A stretch of 64,000 bases of DNA. It comes from Mucor racemosus (lineage: Eukaryota > Mucoromycota > Mucoromycetes > Mucorales > Mucoraceae). Below, piece after piece: positions 1 to 11,800 of this stretch (the first letter of the stretch is position 1; each line of letters begins with the position of its first letter). The stretch lies in the NCBI GenBank assembly GCA_027405735.1, contig JAPEHQ010000001.1, forward strand, positions 6,944,001 through 7,008,000, given 5' to 3'. A program made the translations under genes and the position numbers. The notes below the pieces were generated by a model that was given only the letters and a program-made list of their open reading frames with translations, ran no database searches and had not been told where the DNA came from.

Positions 1-1290
1 ATCAGTCTCTAATATAACGGCTGCTACCTATATTAAGAATATTAATTCTTATGTTAGCATGCGTCGTATTCAGGATAAAAAAAGAAAAGAATACCAGATT
101 GATAATAGTCTGATATGCCTTATCAAACGGTGAATTTATCCTTGGAATATGAAAACAAAAAGAGAGAAACAACACAACACGTAGAAAAGGATTTTCAAGG
201 CTTTACATTATTTAGCGCAATTAAAACCTGCTAAATTGCTCATTTCAGTCATTGTAAAAGCAGTATTACAGCGCATGAACCATAGATTAAACAAAATAAT
301 AGCAAAATCTGTTATTATAGAAACATACATTTTTCTATTAGAAAAACTGTCTGCCATATCATACATTCATCAAAAAATCGCAAAAGCGAGCCTGTAGAGC
401 GACGCCGTAATTGAGCATAGCAAGATTGAACGGCTAAGTCTCTTATACTATGGTCTATATTTAAGTATTAAATAAAAATGCGTCTTTTTTTTTTACTTTT
501 CTTATATTTAACCACGTACGGTCTGAAAATTCAGTTTTTTTAGCAGACATTTTCGGGGCTCATTTCATCCTTACCAACACTCATGATTTTGATCAAAAAA
601 AAGAAAAATCAAATTTTGATCCCAAAATCGACGTTTAAATGTACTACATTATGAGAGAAAATTGTAACCATGACTAATACACATTTTATAAAAGCTTAAT
701 ATTAAATATTAAGTAATGAAACTTTGTACTTTTGCCCCAAAAACGGTTTTTTGGTTAAAGGATTTTCATGTGATATTTTGCAATAAAAACGTTTGTTATT
801 TTTTATTGAGTAAATAGAGCGCTAAATGTTGTGTATTTGTATATTTTTTGTTTTTATAATTGGTAGTATAATTCACTCTAGATTTGCAAAATCAGAAAAA
901 AAAATTTAAAAAATGTCAAAATTGATGATCTGGACAAAAATAATTTTCTAAATTAATATTCTGCTTATAAGCCTTGTAAGTCTTAAAAATAAGAGATTTT
1001 ATAATACCTCAGAATTTTTTCAAGAACTTACGATGCTGTACCCACTTGATTCAAGCTTACTACTGTAAATCTTTATACATATTAATATTGTGTGGTAGTT
1101 TATTTGATGATAATATAGTCTTACATTATAATTATTGCGTTAGAGATAATTTAGATTGAGCTTTAGCCTTACCTCTCCAATATCATCACAAACATAAATA
1201 TGGCCATCGCTGGAACCTATTACCGCTTTTTTACCCTTTTTGTCCCAACAAGCTAATTTATTCAATGCTTTACCAGAACCAACTTAAGTA
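1..1290 (-). repeat. Left arm of long inverted repeat, pair 1
   Basis: This stretch is the reverse complement of about 4611-5884, with long runs that appear base-for-base identical (for example 620-1180 against 4720-5340). Diverged copies of the same arm lie at 27572-28763 and 31040-31956. The window begins inside the arm, because the copies keep matching beyond its first base. Its inner end carries a broken WD-repeat exon. It could be a terminal repeat of a large DNA transposon or one half of an inverted segmental duplication; no transposase is visible in it. Confidence 0.9.
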
Positions 1291-1401
1291 CTTACAAATG
1301 GTTTCCCGGTATTTTCATTTAAATTCCATAAATTAAATTGACTGGTTATATCTACAGTAGTGTCAAACGTATCATCAGCACGCCTTATGATAAATGCCAA
1401 T
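1173..1401 (-). pseudogene. Captured WD-repeat exon, dynein intermediate chain-like (copy 1)
   Basis: Read on the minus strand this is an exon-like block bounded by an acceptor-like TTTAG and a donor GAG/GTAAGG. It encodes a broken WD-repeat segment with the recognisable strings FNLWNLNENTGKPF and AVIGSSDGHIYV. These resemble the last WD repeat of cytoplasmic dynein intermediate chain, where a WNLNxxTE block is followed by an 'IGSSDGxxYxYDxGE' block. A TAA stop interrupts the frame between the two blocks, where the copies at 27.3 and 32.0 kb have TAG. It is a dead fragment carried inside the inverted repeat. Dynein is the best guess; another WD40 protein is possible. Confidence 0.5.
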
Positions 1402-1559
1402 CTAAACTTAGAAAAATTCCACTGTCATTGTTATAAAGTAAGCTATGAAAGGCTTGATTTTAAAAATACAGCAATTAAATAAAAATCAAGATGATACTAA
1501 TAATAGCATATGGTAAGTATTTAACATCTAAGTAAGTTTGACAAAGTATGCTTTTAAAC

Positions 1560-1950
1560 CCTTTTAAAAATCTTGAAACAAACACAACGTCTTGGTCCTG
1601 TAATTTCTATCCATTAAAATATTGCAATTTTCACTACACAATGAATGCATCATTTATCTAGATTGACATTGATATACATTGTTGGGTATCAGCTTTTTAC
1701 CAGTTTTATTTTCTCTAATTATTCATTAATATCCGGTCATATTGAACGACGATTTGCAACACTGCCAAAAAAAAAGAATGAATGCTTTAAGAGTATTCTG
1801 TATTTCAAATTATGCGATTTAGTAGCAATTATTGCACTTAATTATGATTTTTGAACTTATTGATGTTAATCAGAATTATTAGTAGTACTTTCATTCGAAA
1901 AAAGTAAGCTTTGCTTTATACATCTACATTCACCCATTCAATAAATGACT
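1560..1950 (+). repeat. Repeat tail shared with 32.34-32.76 kb and, inverted, 25.08-26.46 kb
   Basis: The segment from the 'CTTGGTCCTGTAATTTC' region to the 'CACCCATTCAATAAATGAC' region is repeated at 32340-32745 in the same orientation, and as a reverse complement split by an LTR at 25075-25231 and 26244-26460. It adjoins the captured WD exon in all three places, so it belongs to the same repeat unit as the inverted-repeat arms. The short open frame at 1645-1854 (69 codons) also appears at 32.4 kb, but with indels, so I do not call it a gene. Confidence 0.8.
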
Positions 1951-2394
1951 GAGAGTTTATGGATAATACATACAATCTTATTTATAGAAAGAATAATAAT
2001 AAAGACTAGTAACATTTATCATGGAGAACGTAGGCTTTATTACTAGAAAAACTAATGGTAAAAGAAAGAACCAAGAGCTTCTAGGTCTTGGTTTAAAAGA
2101 CTATTTATAAGAATTACATTTCAATGTGAGTTAGAAATGGAATTGGCTTCAAAATTGGCTGTTTAATATCCTCGAAAACCGACAATGACATTGCATTTAT
2201 TATCCGTTATATCAATCAACCGACTTAATCTTGATTCGATACATTTGGCAATTAAATGCCTAAATTACATTTGAGCCACCAGGTATCGCCGCAAAAAATC
2301 TCGTACGGATCCACGAATCATCACAATTTGGATCATTTTTTTATGTTCATAGATCTGAGCTCTCTCACACATCTATAGATCTCTGCATGAACCA
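1951..2394. other. No gene seen; interstitial repeat-unit sequence
   Basis: AT-rich sequence without a supported open frame. It ends at the 5-bp AACCA duplication that flanks the next solo LTR. Confidence 0.5.
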
Positions 2395-2719
2395 TGCTAC
2401 AAAAAATAGTAATTAAACATAAAAAGCGTTGCGAATACAATTATAACTCTTTGATATTTATTTAAGATATAAAGTAAAAAAAGCAAAGGTTTATGGATTA
2501 CCATAGCCTTTGTAATATTATATCCTATTTTCTAATTCTATTAATAATACAGTAATAAGATCTTGAAGCAAGATCTTCATGGTTTAGTTTCTAGTTTGGA
2601 AGTACCAGTGGTACAATTTGATATTTTAAAGTTTTGTGTGATTTAAAGTTACTAGATCTTAGATATTGACTAAGATCAATTTGATTACTAAACAAACTTG
2701 GTATATGTAGTTTACTACA
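2395..2719 (-). mobile_element. Solo LTR, family B, copy 1
   Basis: The element starts TGCTACAAAAAATAG and ends TAGTTTACTACA. It is flanked by a perfect 5-bp target duplication, AACCA at 2390-2394 and 2720-2724. Family members lie at 29902-30222 and 50619-50949. Read on the minus strand it has TG...CA ends and an AATAAA-type signal near its 3' end, so that is the likely transcription direction. No gag, pol or second LTR is present, as expected of a solo LTR left by LTR-LTR recombination. Confidence 0.8.
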
Positions 2720-2724
2720 AACCA

Positions 2725-3119
2725 TAATAATATCTCTATTTGTTCAATTTAACTGAAATACATTGAACGCCAACGTCGTACTCGATAAAACGCCTTATTA
2801 CTTCATGGCGAGCCAACACAACTAATTTGATGCTAGTTTAGCATCAGCAGTTGAATCAGATAAATTTGAGATCAGACAACCCCTTTTAATAACTTTACAC
2901 ACCATGACGCCATGAGCTACTAATGGACCGTTATTTTAGATACTACATTAATTATCAAGGATGATGATTTAACTCTAATGGACGAACGAGTCAATGAGTA
3001 GTATAATAAACGAAACCTTAAAATCAAATATAGCAATTGAATGAGCAAGAGATAATAAATCATGTAAATAATAATTAGCATAATAATTAAATTGCTTCAA
3101 ATGTTTTAAACTGAATACA
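2725..3119. other. No gene seen; AT-rich spacer
   Basis: I see no open frame, repeat partner or regulatory signal that I can support here. Confidence 0.4.
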
Positions 3120-3349
3120 CCTTTACTTTTCATCTATAAAAATTGATTTATTAGTAAAATCAATTAACAAGCTAATAAGCAATGATTATGTTGTACCTTT
3201 GATAGTTGATAGTGGTATGCAAGACAGCATCTCGTTTTCCTCTTCTTGGCTATTGTTGGTCACCAAATAGAAACAAATATTTTTTAGAAACTAAATAGAT
3301 TAACATGAGTTTATTCATTTTTTATTAATTCATTCAAATCAATTCAATA

Positions 3350-4390
3350 CTGCAATACTACAATACGGCCAAACTATGCTTCCCATGGGTATAATGATCT
3401 GCACAGATGGGCAGAATAAAAAATTTTGTGCGGATCAGGCAGCCCAGATGACCAGAGCAATGAGATCAAGATTTTTTAGTCAATTTATTAAAGTATATCA
3501 ATCATAATAAACTAATAACGAAGATAATTTGAGTGGTTTAAAAAAGCTGTGATTTACTCTGATTCAACAGAATTACCTTATTGACGAGATATATTAATTT
3601 GAACTTTGGGGTTTGAACGACTTCTGTTCATTTTCTTCTTTCGGGGACCAAATGGGAGCAACGACAACAACACGTTTGGTAACACTAAAAGTATTTATGC
3701 CTTTGTAAATTTCTGTTTGTAACACATAAAATTTTTTTTCTTCCCTACTCTTTCCTTAACTCTTTTATTTACGTTTAAAACTACAACAAAAATGTTGCAT
3801 CCACAGATCTGGGTGCATTCCTTGGTTAAGATCACGACACAGTTTGATATGTTAAGTTCTACATTGCTGTGTATTATGTTATGAAGCTCCGTGTATGCAG
3901 GAATATGGAACTAGAGTGTGTCACCTAGACTTGATTGGATATATGTATATATATAAATAGACTCATCTAAACAGGTCATATAATTAGAGAATGTGAATAT
4001 AAAAGAAGATGTTTTGATCTTATAATAAAGTTCTTTAGTTTTAGTGTGCTCTTTCATTTTTATAACAGTTTTCCTTTATTTTATTAAATAATTTAGTACA
4101 TATTTTAGCTTTGAGATTGATATAATCTCCTGGCGTAACAAAAAAGAAGTCTAATATTTCTTTATAAACTGAAATCAAATAGCAGGTACAACTACATGTT
4201 TTTCCTATTGTTTATTTGGAAATGAATTATTAACTGTTAATGTTAGGGCACGTTATAATATCTTTCTCGAACAAAAAAAGCGTCCAGGGCTTACTCATTT
4301 TGTTCCATTCTCTACGTTATAATCAATGCTTTTTTGATCTAAAGTCGATATCTACCTGGAGAAAAATTGGCCATTACAAAAGTATGTATA
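3350..4390 (+). repeat. Repeat unit R4, copy 1 (interrupted by a solo LTR)
   Basis: It matches 24010-25080 in the same orientation across several blocks (ACGGCCAAACTATGCTTCCC, CTGTTAATGTTAGGG, AAAGTCGATATCTA). A solo LTR sits at 3793-4140 here, while copy 2 has one at a different point, so each copy shows the other's empty site. A short open frame near 3365-3507 resembles the last 48 codons of the frame at 23937-24167 in copy 2. The differences between copies include many amino-acid changes, so coding function is unlikely now. Confidence 0.8.
3793..4140 (+). mobile_element. Solo LTR, family A, copy 1
   Basis: The element begins TGTTGCATCCACAG and ends CTCCTGGCGTAACA, with AAAAA on both sides (3788-3792, 4141-4145). 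It contains a TATA-like TATATATATAAATAG and, about 75 bp later, AATAAAG, the promoter and poly(A) layout of an LTR in plus orientation. Other copies are at 24609-24968, 30455-30803 and 50200-50557. The AAAAA duplication alone is weak evidence, but the uninterrupted homologue near 24.46 kb supports the boundaries. Confidence 0.85.
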
Positions 4391-4610
4391 GTATTGACTT
4401 TACTTGAATGAATGAATAAACTCATATTAGTTTATTTAGTTTCTAAAAAGCATTTATTTCTATTTAGCGTGGCCAACAGCTAAGAAGAGGAAAACAAGAT
4501 GTTGTCTTGTATGTCACTACCAACTATCAAAGGTACATCATAATTATTACTTATTAGCTTGTTATTAATAATTAATTTTACTAATAGATCAATTTTTATA
4601 GATCAAAAGT

Positions 4611-5884
4611 AAGTTTGTTCTGGTAAAGAATTATTGAATAAATTGGCTTGGGACAAAGAGGATAAAAAAGCGGTAATAGGTTCCAGCGATGGCCATATTT
4701 ATGTTTGTGATGATATTGGAGAGGTAAGGCTAAAGCTCAATCTAAATTATCTCTAACGCAATGATTATAATGTAAGACTATATTATCATCAAATAAACTA
4801 CCACACAATATTAATATGTATAAAGATTTACAGTAGTAAGCTTGAATCAAGTGGGTACAGCATCGTAAGTTCTTGAAAAAATTCTGAGGTATTATAAAAT
4901 CTCTTATTTTTAAGACTTACAAGGCTTATAAGCAGAATATTAATTTAGAAAATTATTTTTGTCCAGATCATCAATTTTGACATTTTTTAAATTTTTTTTC
5001 TGATTTTGCAAATCTAGAGTGAATTATACTACCAATTATAAAAACAAAAAATATACAAATACACAACATTTAGCGCTCTATTTACTCAATAAAAAATAAC
5101 AAACGTTTTTATTGCAAAATATCACATGAAAATCCTTTAACCAAAAAACCGTTTTTGGGGCAAAAGTACAAAGTTTCATTACTTAATATTTAATATTAAG
5201 CTTTTATAAAATGTGTATTAGTCATGGTTACAATTTTCTCTCATAATGTAGTACATTTAAACGTCGATTTTGGGATCAAAATTTGATTTTTCTTTTTTTT
5301 GATCAAAATCATGAGTGTTGGTAAGGATGAAATGAGCCCCGAAAATGTCTGCTAAAAAAACTGAATTTTCAGACCGTACGTGGTTAAATATAAGAAAAGT
5401 AAAAAAAAAAGACGCATTTTTATTTAATACTTAAATATAGACCATAGTATAAGAGACTTAGCCGTTCAATCTTGCTATGCTCAATTACGGCGTCGCTCTA
5501 CAGGCTCGCTTTTGCGATTTTTTGATGAATGTATGATATGGCAGACAGTTTTTCTAATAGAAAAATGTATGTTTCTATAATAACAGATTTTGCTATTATT
5601 TTGTTTAATCTATGGTTCATGCGCTGTAAAGCTGCTTTTAAATTGGCTGATATAAGTATTTTTCAGGGTTTTAATTAAGCTAAATAATGTAAAGCCTTAA
5701 AATTCTTTCATACGTGTGTTGTTTCTCTCTCTTTGCTTTCGTATTCCAAGGATATACTCACCGTTTGATAAGGTATATCAGAATATCAAACTGGTATTCT
5801 TTTCTTTTATCTGAATATGCATGCTAACATAAGAATTAATATTCTTAATATAAGTAGCAGTCGTTATATTGGAGACCGACTGAT
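4611..5884 (+). repeat. Right arm of long inverted repeat, pair 1
   Basis: Reverse complement of 1-1290. Pair-1 arms share private variants (for example GGTTACAATTTTC where pair 2 has AGCTACAATTTTC, and GATCAAAATC where pair 2 has GATGAAAATC). The two arms of this locus have therefore been kept alike, or copied from one another, since the two loci separated. Confidence 0.9.
4612..4723 (+). pseudogene. Captured WD-repeat exon, 3' part only (copy 2)
   Basis: This is the plus-strand mirror of copy 1. It holds only the second half of the exon, ending in ATTGGAGAG/GTAAGG with the donor site kept. The 'IGSSDGHIYV'-type block is readable but the 5' half is missing, so the inverted repeat of pair 1 is asymmetric here. 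Confidence 0.5.
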
Positions 5885-6339
5885 ATTCGTATTTAAATGC
5901 ATTCCAAGATCAAATATCATTATTTACTACTGTATTATTGGACGTATTTCTTGATTACCAGATCAAATCGAAGGCAATGATATTTATATCTACTCGATGA
6001 AAAGCTAGAACTGGCTACAAACTCACGAAATGTTCCAGAAAAGAAGTGATAAAATTTCAAATGATATAGAAACAAGAAAAAAGGATAATCTAATGCTTTG
6101 TCTAATAACCATAGTTTTGATCGTAGGTACTGTATACTTGAAAACAAATCTTTTTACAGCTGAAAGTCGTAAATTAAAATAGGAAGTTTAAAGAAGGTTA
6201 ATTTGTTTAAATTTTATATGTGATAAAGTAACATCGTATCATCTATAATCTTAGATTTGGCTTGCATATAAATTTAAGCAGTAAGTGTTATTTAAGTTTA
6301 TGCTCGAGCAAAAACCATTGCTGCTGCAGACATTATAGC
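5885..6339 (+). repeat. Outer repeat flank; holds empty sites for three other insertions
   Basis: This matches 28745-28768, 29878-29901 and 30223-30990 once the insertions there are removed. It supplies clean empty sites: CATTCCAAGATC for LTR-D, CATTATTTACTACTG for LTR-B, and AAACAAATCTTTTTACAGC for LTR-A. The minus-strand open frame at 5935-6147 recurs in the 30-kb copy only because the DNA is repeated; I do not call it a gene. Confidence 0.8.
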
Positions 6340-7063
6340 TGCAGTGAATAACGAAATTATTTACTAAAATAAAAATATATATAAATAAAAGCAGTAGAAA
6401 TACAATTATAATCAGCTAAAGTTTTTATTACAAGAGATTTCGGAACAGTTAAAATAATTGAAAAGTATGAGGGTATTTATAGTGATTTGGAGAACTTGGA
6501 TACCATCAGACTTGAATGGATGTATATTTAGTAATCTTCCAGTTTTGAGTACATTGTTATTGATCTGATATTTGAAGGGATAAATTGTGTAGAGCATTGA
6601 CCATAAGGGATTGATGTCAAGTGTGACAATATCGACCTTTTGGGAAATGGTTGTTTTGTTTGTTATTGTTATATCTATTTTATGTAACCTTGATTTTTAA
6701 GTGGTAGTTTTCATATGCTTGAATCTTATTTATATTGATAGTGCAACTTCAATATAGATGAGTAGTTGACTAAATTGATATCTTTGTTTATTATCATTAT
6801 TGATTTGGATAGAATCCTGTTTTGATATATATGTCATTTGTGTAATTGATTGCGCCGTGATCAAGGGTGCTATCATCTACACGACATGTATGGTTCAAAA
6901 AGGGTATTTCATATTTTTAGCATGCGTTTGTTATTGTGTTCAATTGAAACGTTTGTTTATTATTGTTGTTCACATTTCAAGTGGCATCATATCTTATGAG
7001 CGACACTTGGAATTTAGGTTATTTTATTATTATCAAGCGTTTTTAGTATGTAATTTCACTGCA
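6340..7063 (-). mobile_element. Solo LTR, family C, copy 1
   Basis: A ~724-bp element with ends TGCAGTGAATAACG and TAATTTCACTGCA, an imperfect short inversion with TG...CA termini. On the minus strand it carries TATAAATACCC followed about 55 bp later by AATAAAA, a promoter-then-poly(A) order typical of an LTR. Copies lie at 26463-27192, 51135-51865 and 61505-62231, all in the same orientation. This copy lacks a matching 5-bp duplication (ATAGC against GTGTT), so one side may have recombined. The frames at 6412-6597 and 6800-7075 recur in the other copies only as repeated DNA. Confidence 0.75.
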
Positions 7064-7334
7064 GTGTTAAATTAGCATTATGTAGATGTATGTCGACGTT
7101 TATGTTAACATAAGCTACAATAAATATATGTTAACATGAAAGATGACATTTAATGTAAAATAACGTCCAGATGTTTCATATATGGAATTATGTAAAAAAA
7201 ATGTCAAAATTAACATACAGGAAAATTCTGTCAAAGCTTTCAATCCGTGTTAAACCTTAATTTTATCCAATTCTATGAGACTTCATTGGCTTGAATTTCA
7301 AACAATTTGAACGGAAAGTACATATATTCTCTCT
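7064..7334. other. No gene seen; upstream flank of the LINE
   Basis: AT-rich host sequence between a solo LTR and the LINE. It includes two repeats of a 'TATGTTAACAT'-like motif (about 7100-7135). No LINE 5' untranslated region can be recognised in it. Confidence 0.4.
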
Positions 7335-7349
7335 TCTAAAATGCACATC

Positions 7350-8864
7350 ATGGCTTCCTCTACTAATATATCGAACGTAAGGGATCCTGATAGTTCTACT
7401 GGCAGAACTACTCAGGAATCTCGCCATAATCCACATAATCAACCTTTTACTTGTCAGACTTGGGCCGAACTCGCAAAGAAGCAGGAGCGTACAAACTATA
7501 ACGTCTCTCCTAACCTGGACTCTTTTGACCTACAAAACCTGAACACGTACTTTTCTAAGAACACTCCCTTCCTTGAGGCAACTGAACCCCATTCTATTGT
7601 TATGGATTGTTCTCAATTTGATGGAATGACTTTCGGACAGAAGGATCTTAATACAATCCTTAGAGAGCAATATCCCACCGGACTCATTCTTACTATGCGA
7701 GCCGTTGGCAAATCCAAGAAAATTTTCGAAATCTCCTTCCTTAATGAAGAGGAACGAATTGCGGCACTTAACCGTCAATTTACTGTTCACGGTAAAGACA
7801 TTGTGGTCAGTCCTACTCTAGGTACCAATGCAAACATTATCCGTGTTGGTATAACCGGTATTCCTGGTCTGGATGAAAATTCCATTCGTGTACGCTTGAC
7901 TGAAATTTTGAGCCAATGTGGGGATATTTTGGAGCTTGGTCTCCATCACATTCCAAGTGGACACTGGTTCAACGGACGAGGCTTTGCAACCCTCAACCGT
8001 GATACCTCCAAAGTGTATCCTGCTGAACTTCATCATCAAATTGATTTCTCAGGGGATCGTAAGATTACTCTAGTTTGGAGTAATATGAAGATGGTATGCA
8101 AAGAGTGCCATTCTGAAGACCATATCAAGGCTGATTGCCCGGTAGTCCGCGAACGTAACCTTAAACGTTGTTTCGAATGTCAAAGTCCTGATCATTTGAA
8201 AGCTGACTGCCCTAGTGCACGATGGAACCGCAGAAGAAAAGTTCCTCGTACGGATGCTGTTCCTCCTACTACCGGAGCACGTACAGACAATCGTAGTCCT
8301 CGACTCCAGGGACGTCCTAATGGACCTCCTCCAATTGCCACCTTCAATCCATTTGAAGCCTTGGATTTCTCTGAACATGAAAAGGCCAAAGGACCTGTTT
8401 CCTCTGTTCCCGCTACTTCGAATGTTGCTCATACAGCTTCTTCGACAGCTAACTATGTTCAAGAAGATCGCTCTGATCAAGCAGATTCTTCTTTGAATGC
8501 TTCTGCGCTTGATGCTCGCACAGCTCAAGCTTCTTCCCCTTCTCAGGAAAGAGAAGACGATGGCAAGGCTAGTTCATCTAACCTTCCCCCCTATCCTACT
8601 GTGGCGGAGGAGCAGCAGTTAGGCATGGAAGTCGATTCTGTAGACGTTCCTGAGGAACAATCTCAGAATCAAGGCATGGAAGTTGATTTCAACAGAGAAT
8701 CTTCACCGCAAGCACCACCTTCTGGTGTTGGCGACTCCACGCACAGGTCAGATTCGTCTCCTTCAGAATACGTTTCTGTCGATGCATCCCACTCGGATGG
8801 AAGTAGTAGTGCTGGTTATAAGACTAGGTACGGCAGGGTCTCTAATAGCCCTGCACGTTACTAA
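7350..8864 (+). CDS. LINE ORF1 protein, RNA-binding with two CCHC zinc knuckles
   Basis: About 504 residues. I start it at the second ATG (7350), because the first one (7341) lies in the target-site duplication and is host sequence. Two tandem CX2CX4HX4C knuckles are clear, beginning CKECHSEDH and CFECQSPDH (about residues 250-290), followed by a basic WNRRRK stretch. The region before them (about 80-245) looks like an RRM-type fold with the string RVGITGIPGLDENSIRVRL, but that is inference from spacing. The C-terminal third is rich in Ser, Pro, Asp and Gln and probably disordered. It should bind the LINE RNA and form the RNP with ORF2. The stop lies 13 nt before the ORF2 ATG. Confidence 0.9.
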   Translation: MASSTNISNVRDPDSSTGRTTQESRHNPHNQPFTCQTWAELAKKQERTNYNVSPNLDSFDLQNLNTYFSKNTPFLEATEPHSIVMDCSQFDGMTFGQKDLNTILREQYPTGLILTMRAVGKSKKIFEISFLNEEERIAALNRQFTVHGKDIVVSPTLGTNANIIRVGITGIPGLDENSIRVRLTEILSQCGDILELGLHHIPSGHWFNGRGFATLNRDTSKVYPAELHHQIDFSGDRKITLVWSNMKMVCKECHSEDHIKADCPVVRERNLKRCFECQSPDHLKADCPSARWNRRRKVPRTDAVPPTTGARTDNRSPRLQGRPNGPPPIATFNPFEALDFSEHEKAKGPVSSVPATSNVAHTASSTANYVQEDRSDQADSSLNASALDARTAQASSPSQEREDDGKASSSNLPPYPTVAEEQQLGMEVDSVDVPEEQSQNQGMEVDFNRESSPQAPPSGVGDSTHRSDSSPSEYVSVDASHSDGSSSAGYKTRYGRVSNSPARY

Positions 8865-8877
8865 ATCATCTTATCTA

Positions 8878-11800
8878 ATGAATAATAACCCTATGCTTTT
8901 AAATATGAAGATGGGTTCTATCAATTGTCGAACCTTCCCTAAACTAAACAATCCAACACTCACTGACGATTTCGTCAGACACTTAAGAAACGAAAAGTTT
9001 AATATACTATTATGTCAAGAAACACACATTCCTTCAGACCAATTTGATGAACTTACTACTTCTATGCACCACAAATTTTTATGCCATGAGTCCCTCTGGA
9101 CGCATTATTGCGCAATTATCAACTTCAACCCATCCATTTCAATGGTCAAGGTTCATGAATCCGTTGATGGACGTTTGTTACTTGCAAAATTCTCACTCGT
9201 TGATAATTCCATACCACCATTTTACATTCTCAATTTATATGCACCTGCGGAACACAACGTCCGTAGCAAAAACACATTCTTTACCAATATGATTAAAATG
9301 ATTCTATCCTTAACTGACTTCGAGTCTATAGTATCGTCTATGATCGTTGCTGGAGACTTCAACTACTCATTCGACAACAGTAGTGAGCATTTCTCCGTAA
9401 CTAATCCATGCACTACCCTCCTCCAATTCATACAAACTTACCTCCATGATTGTTTTAACGTTTCTGGAGAATCCTTTTATGACATAACGTTTAAAAGAGG
9501 AACTGATATGTCCACAATTGATTATGTTTTTGCTGGATCCAACTTACACTCAAATATCAATGACACCCATCTTGCTTTTATAAAGACAGCATGGACAGAT
9601 CATGCGCTCCTTTCATTTACATACACTGTTGGTGCTTCCCATATCGGTAAAGGTACCTGGAGAGCTGACCCTCACCTTGCTACCAACCCGGTATATGTTC
9701 GAAAACTCAACCAAGAATTGGACAACTATATACTACACAAATTAACTACTTCAATTTCAGTTCAGGAACAGTGGGATTACATAAAAAATATGGTTAAAAA
9801 AGTTACTCAAAATTTTTGCCGTATCCGTGCTGTTAAACAAAAGCAAATAATGCGGGAACTCCAAAGTGATCGAAATAGTATTTTACGTCGATATCGTCAT
9901 GATACTCATGTTTTGCAGACACTCTTACCCGAGGTTGAATCCCAAATTGCTAAGATACAGCAAGAACGAGCCGAAACTTCTAGGCTTAGAGCAGGGAAGA
10001 AATGGCTCGAATTTAACGAGAAATCAGCTGGATATCTGGCTCGTACCATAGCAAGCAGAAATTCATCCAGAAACTTTAAGAAGATCATACATCCTGTCAC
10101 TGGAGTCAACTGTGAAGACACTGAATCCAAGTTGGCAGCTATTAATACATTCTACTCAGATCTTTATACCGCCAAACGTATTGATGTAAATTGCTTGGAT
10201 GACATGTTGGGTCATATTCACAAGCAACTCTCCATCAGCGAAGCTCAGTCCATTCTTCATGAAATTACTTATGATGATATCCTGGAAGGATCTAAACGGT
10301 GCCCTCGCAAGAGTAGCCCCGGCTTAGACGGTCTACCATATGAAATTCTTCATCTGGTGATTGCCCATCCGCGATGTCGATCTATTGCCACTGCTGTCTA
10401 CAACGAAGCCATTCAATTTGCGAGATTTCCCCAATCTTGGCAACAAGCTTGCATTGCGTTGATCCCAAAAAAGGGTGATCTAACTGATCTGGCTAATTGG
10501 CGGCCTATCTCCCTTATCAACACAGATTGTAAGGTCTTTACCAGAATGCTAAATTCTCGTATCGTTCCTCTCGCGTCGAAGTTGATAACTGAGTTCCAGG
10601 CTGGGTTCATGCGTAATAGATTTATTGGTGATCACGGATTAACCAACAAACTAATCCTTGAAGATGCACAGAAAACCGGTGCAGATGGCGTGGAATACGT
10701 AGGCGTAATGCTAGATCAGACCAAAGCTTACGACTTAATTCATCCCACCTATCTGGTCAAAGTTCTCGAGAAATTTGGGTTTCCAACCGCTTTTGTCCAT
10801 TGCATTCAAAATCTATTTTTTAATAATCAAATCTTTGTCAATATGAACGGTTTCCTGTCTCCAGCTGTTTCTCAGAAACGTGGATTGCGGCAGGGGGATT
10901 CGATCTCACCCTTATTATTCAATTTCGCCATAGAACCATTTCTGCAATCTATCTTGGCTCATCAGGATATTAGTGGCTATTCATTACAACACGGTCATAC
11001 TACCTTTACCAAAGGGCTGAACTACATCGCCCCCAACCGTCCTGTTAAACTCCTAGCTTATGCGGACGATGTGCTGTTATACATAAACTCTGTTAGTGAA
11101 TTTCACGCCTTACAAGATTGCCTAAAGACATACAACAAAGCTTCTAATTCCTTAATCAACTACAATAAGTCCGTTGCGTTCCCCCTTTCTGGCTCTGCCC
11201 TCACCTCTTACAAAGGTGTTCGCCTTCAGAACTATATTGTCCGCAATCAGAGAATGCGCTGGTTTGATTCCAATTCTACCGGCTATTTACCATATCTAGG
11301 ATTTCCTATTTGGTTCACTATCCAACAACGAGAAGCCTTCACAAATGAGATGTTAACCCACATTGATTCTGTTATCGCTCCACATTCACAACGTAACATA
11401 TCTATATATGCAAGATCTCGTATCGCCAACGTGCTGGTTCTCACAAAACTTTGGCATGTATTGCGTATAGTCCCGTTTACCAAAGTTTTTTTCAATCAAG
11501 TTCGCACACGGGTACACCGGTTTATCTATGGCAAAATGTTTCCCAAAATGCGAAGCAGTATATTCTATATACCTAAAGCAAAGGGAGGCCTTGGTTTACT
11601 AGATGCTGAAATCCAACAATATGTCTTTCAATTCCGATATATTAAGGCCATTATCAATACATATATCTCTGTTCCTACTGTAGTCCCTTCATTCCTTGTT
11701 CATCTAATCTCTGATTCCCTTGAAATTACATATGCAGCTCCCTCGCCAGCACTGCCACTACTATTTGCTGGTTGGAGATTTCCCAAACGTCCACTGGTAT

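Larger units (their letters stand above)
3120..4605. repeat. Inner inverted repeat enclosing repeat unit R4
   Basis: 3120-3345 reads back as the reverse complement of about 4395-4605; both contain the block around ACCTTTGATAGTTG / CAACTATCAAAGGT and a stretch over AGAAACTAAATAGATTAAC-like sequence. The pair encloses R4 (about 3350-4390). It adds a second, shorter palindrome nested inside the 1-5884 inverted repeat. Confidence 0.7.

Noticed and set aside
6340..7063. Family C as a MITE with TGCAGT inverted ends
   Set aside because: TG...CA termini, 5-bp duplications in other copies and TATA-then-AATAAA order fit an LTR better; a DNA element is not fully excluded.
6412..7075. Open frames in both directions that recur at 51.2-51.9 and 61.6-62.25 kb
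   Set aside because: They lie inside family-C LTRs; recurrence reflects copied DNA, and the frames end at different places in different copies.
7341..7349. First ATG of the LINE ORF1 frame
   Set aside because: It belongs to the 15-bp target duplication that is also present after the poly(A) tail.
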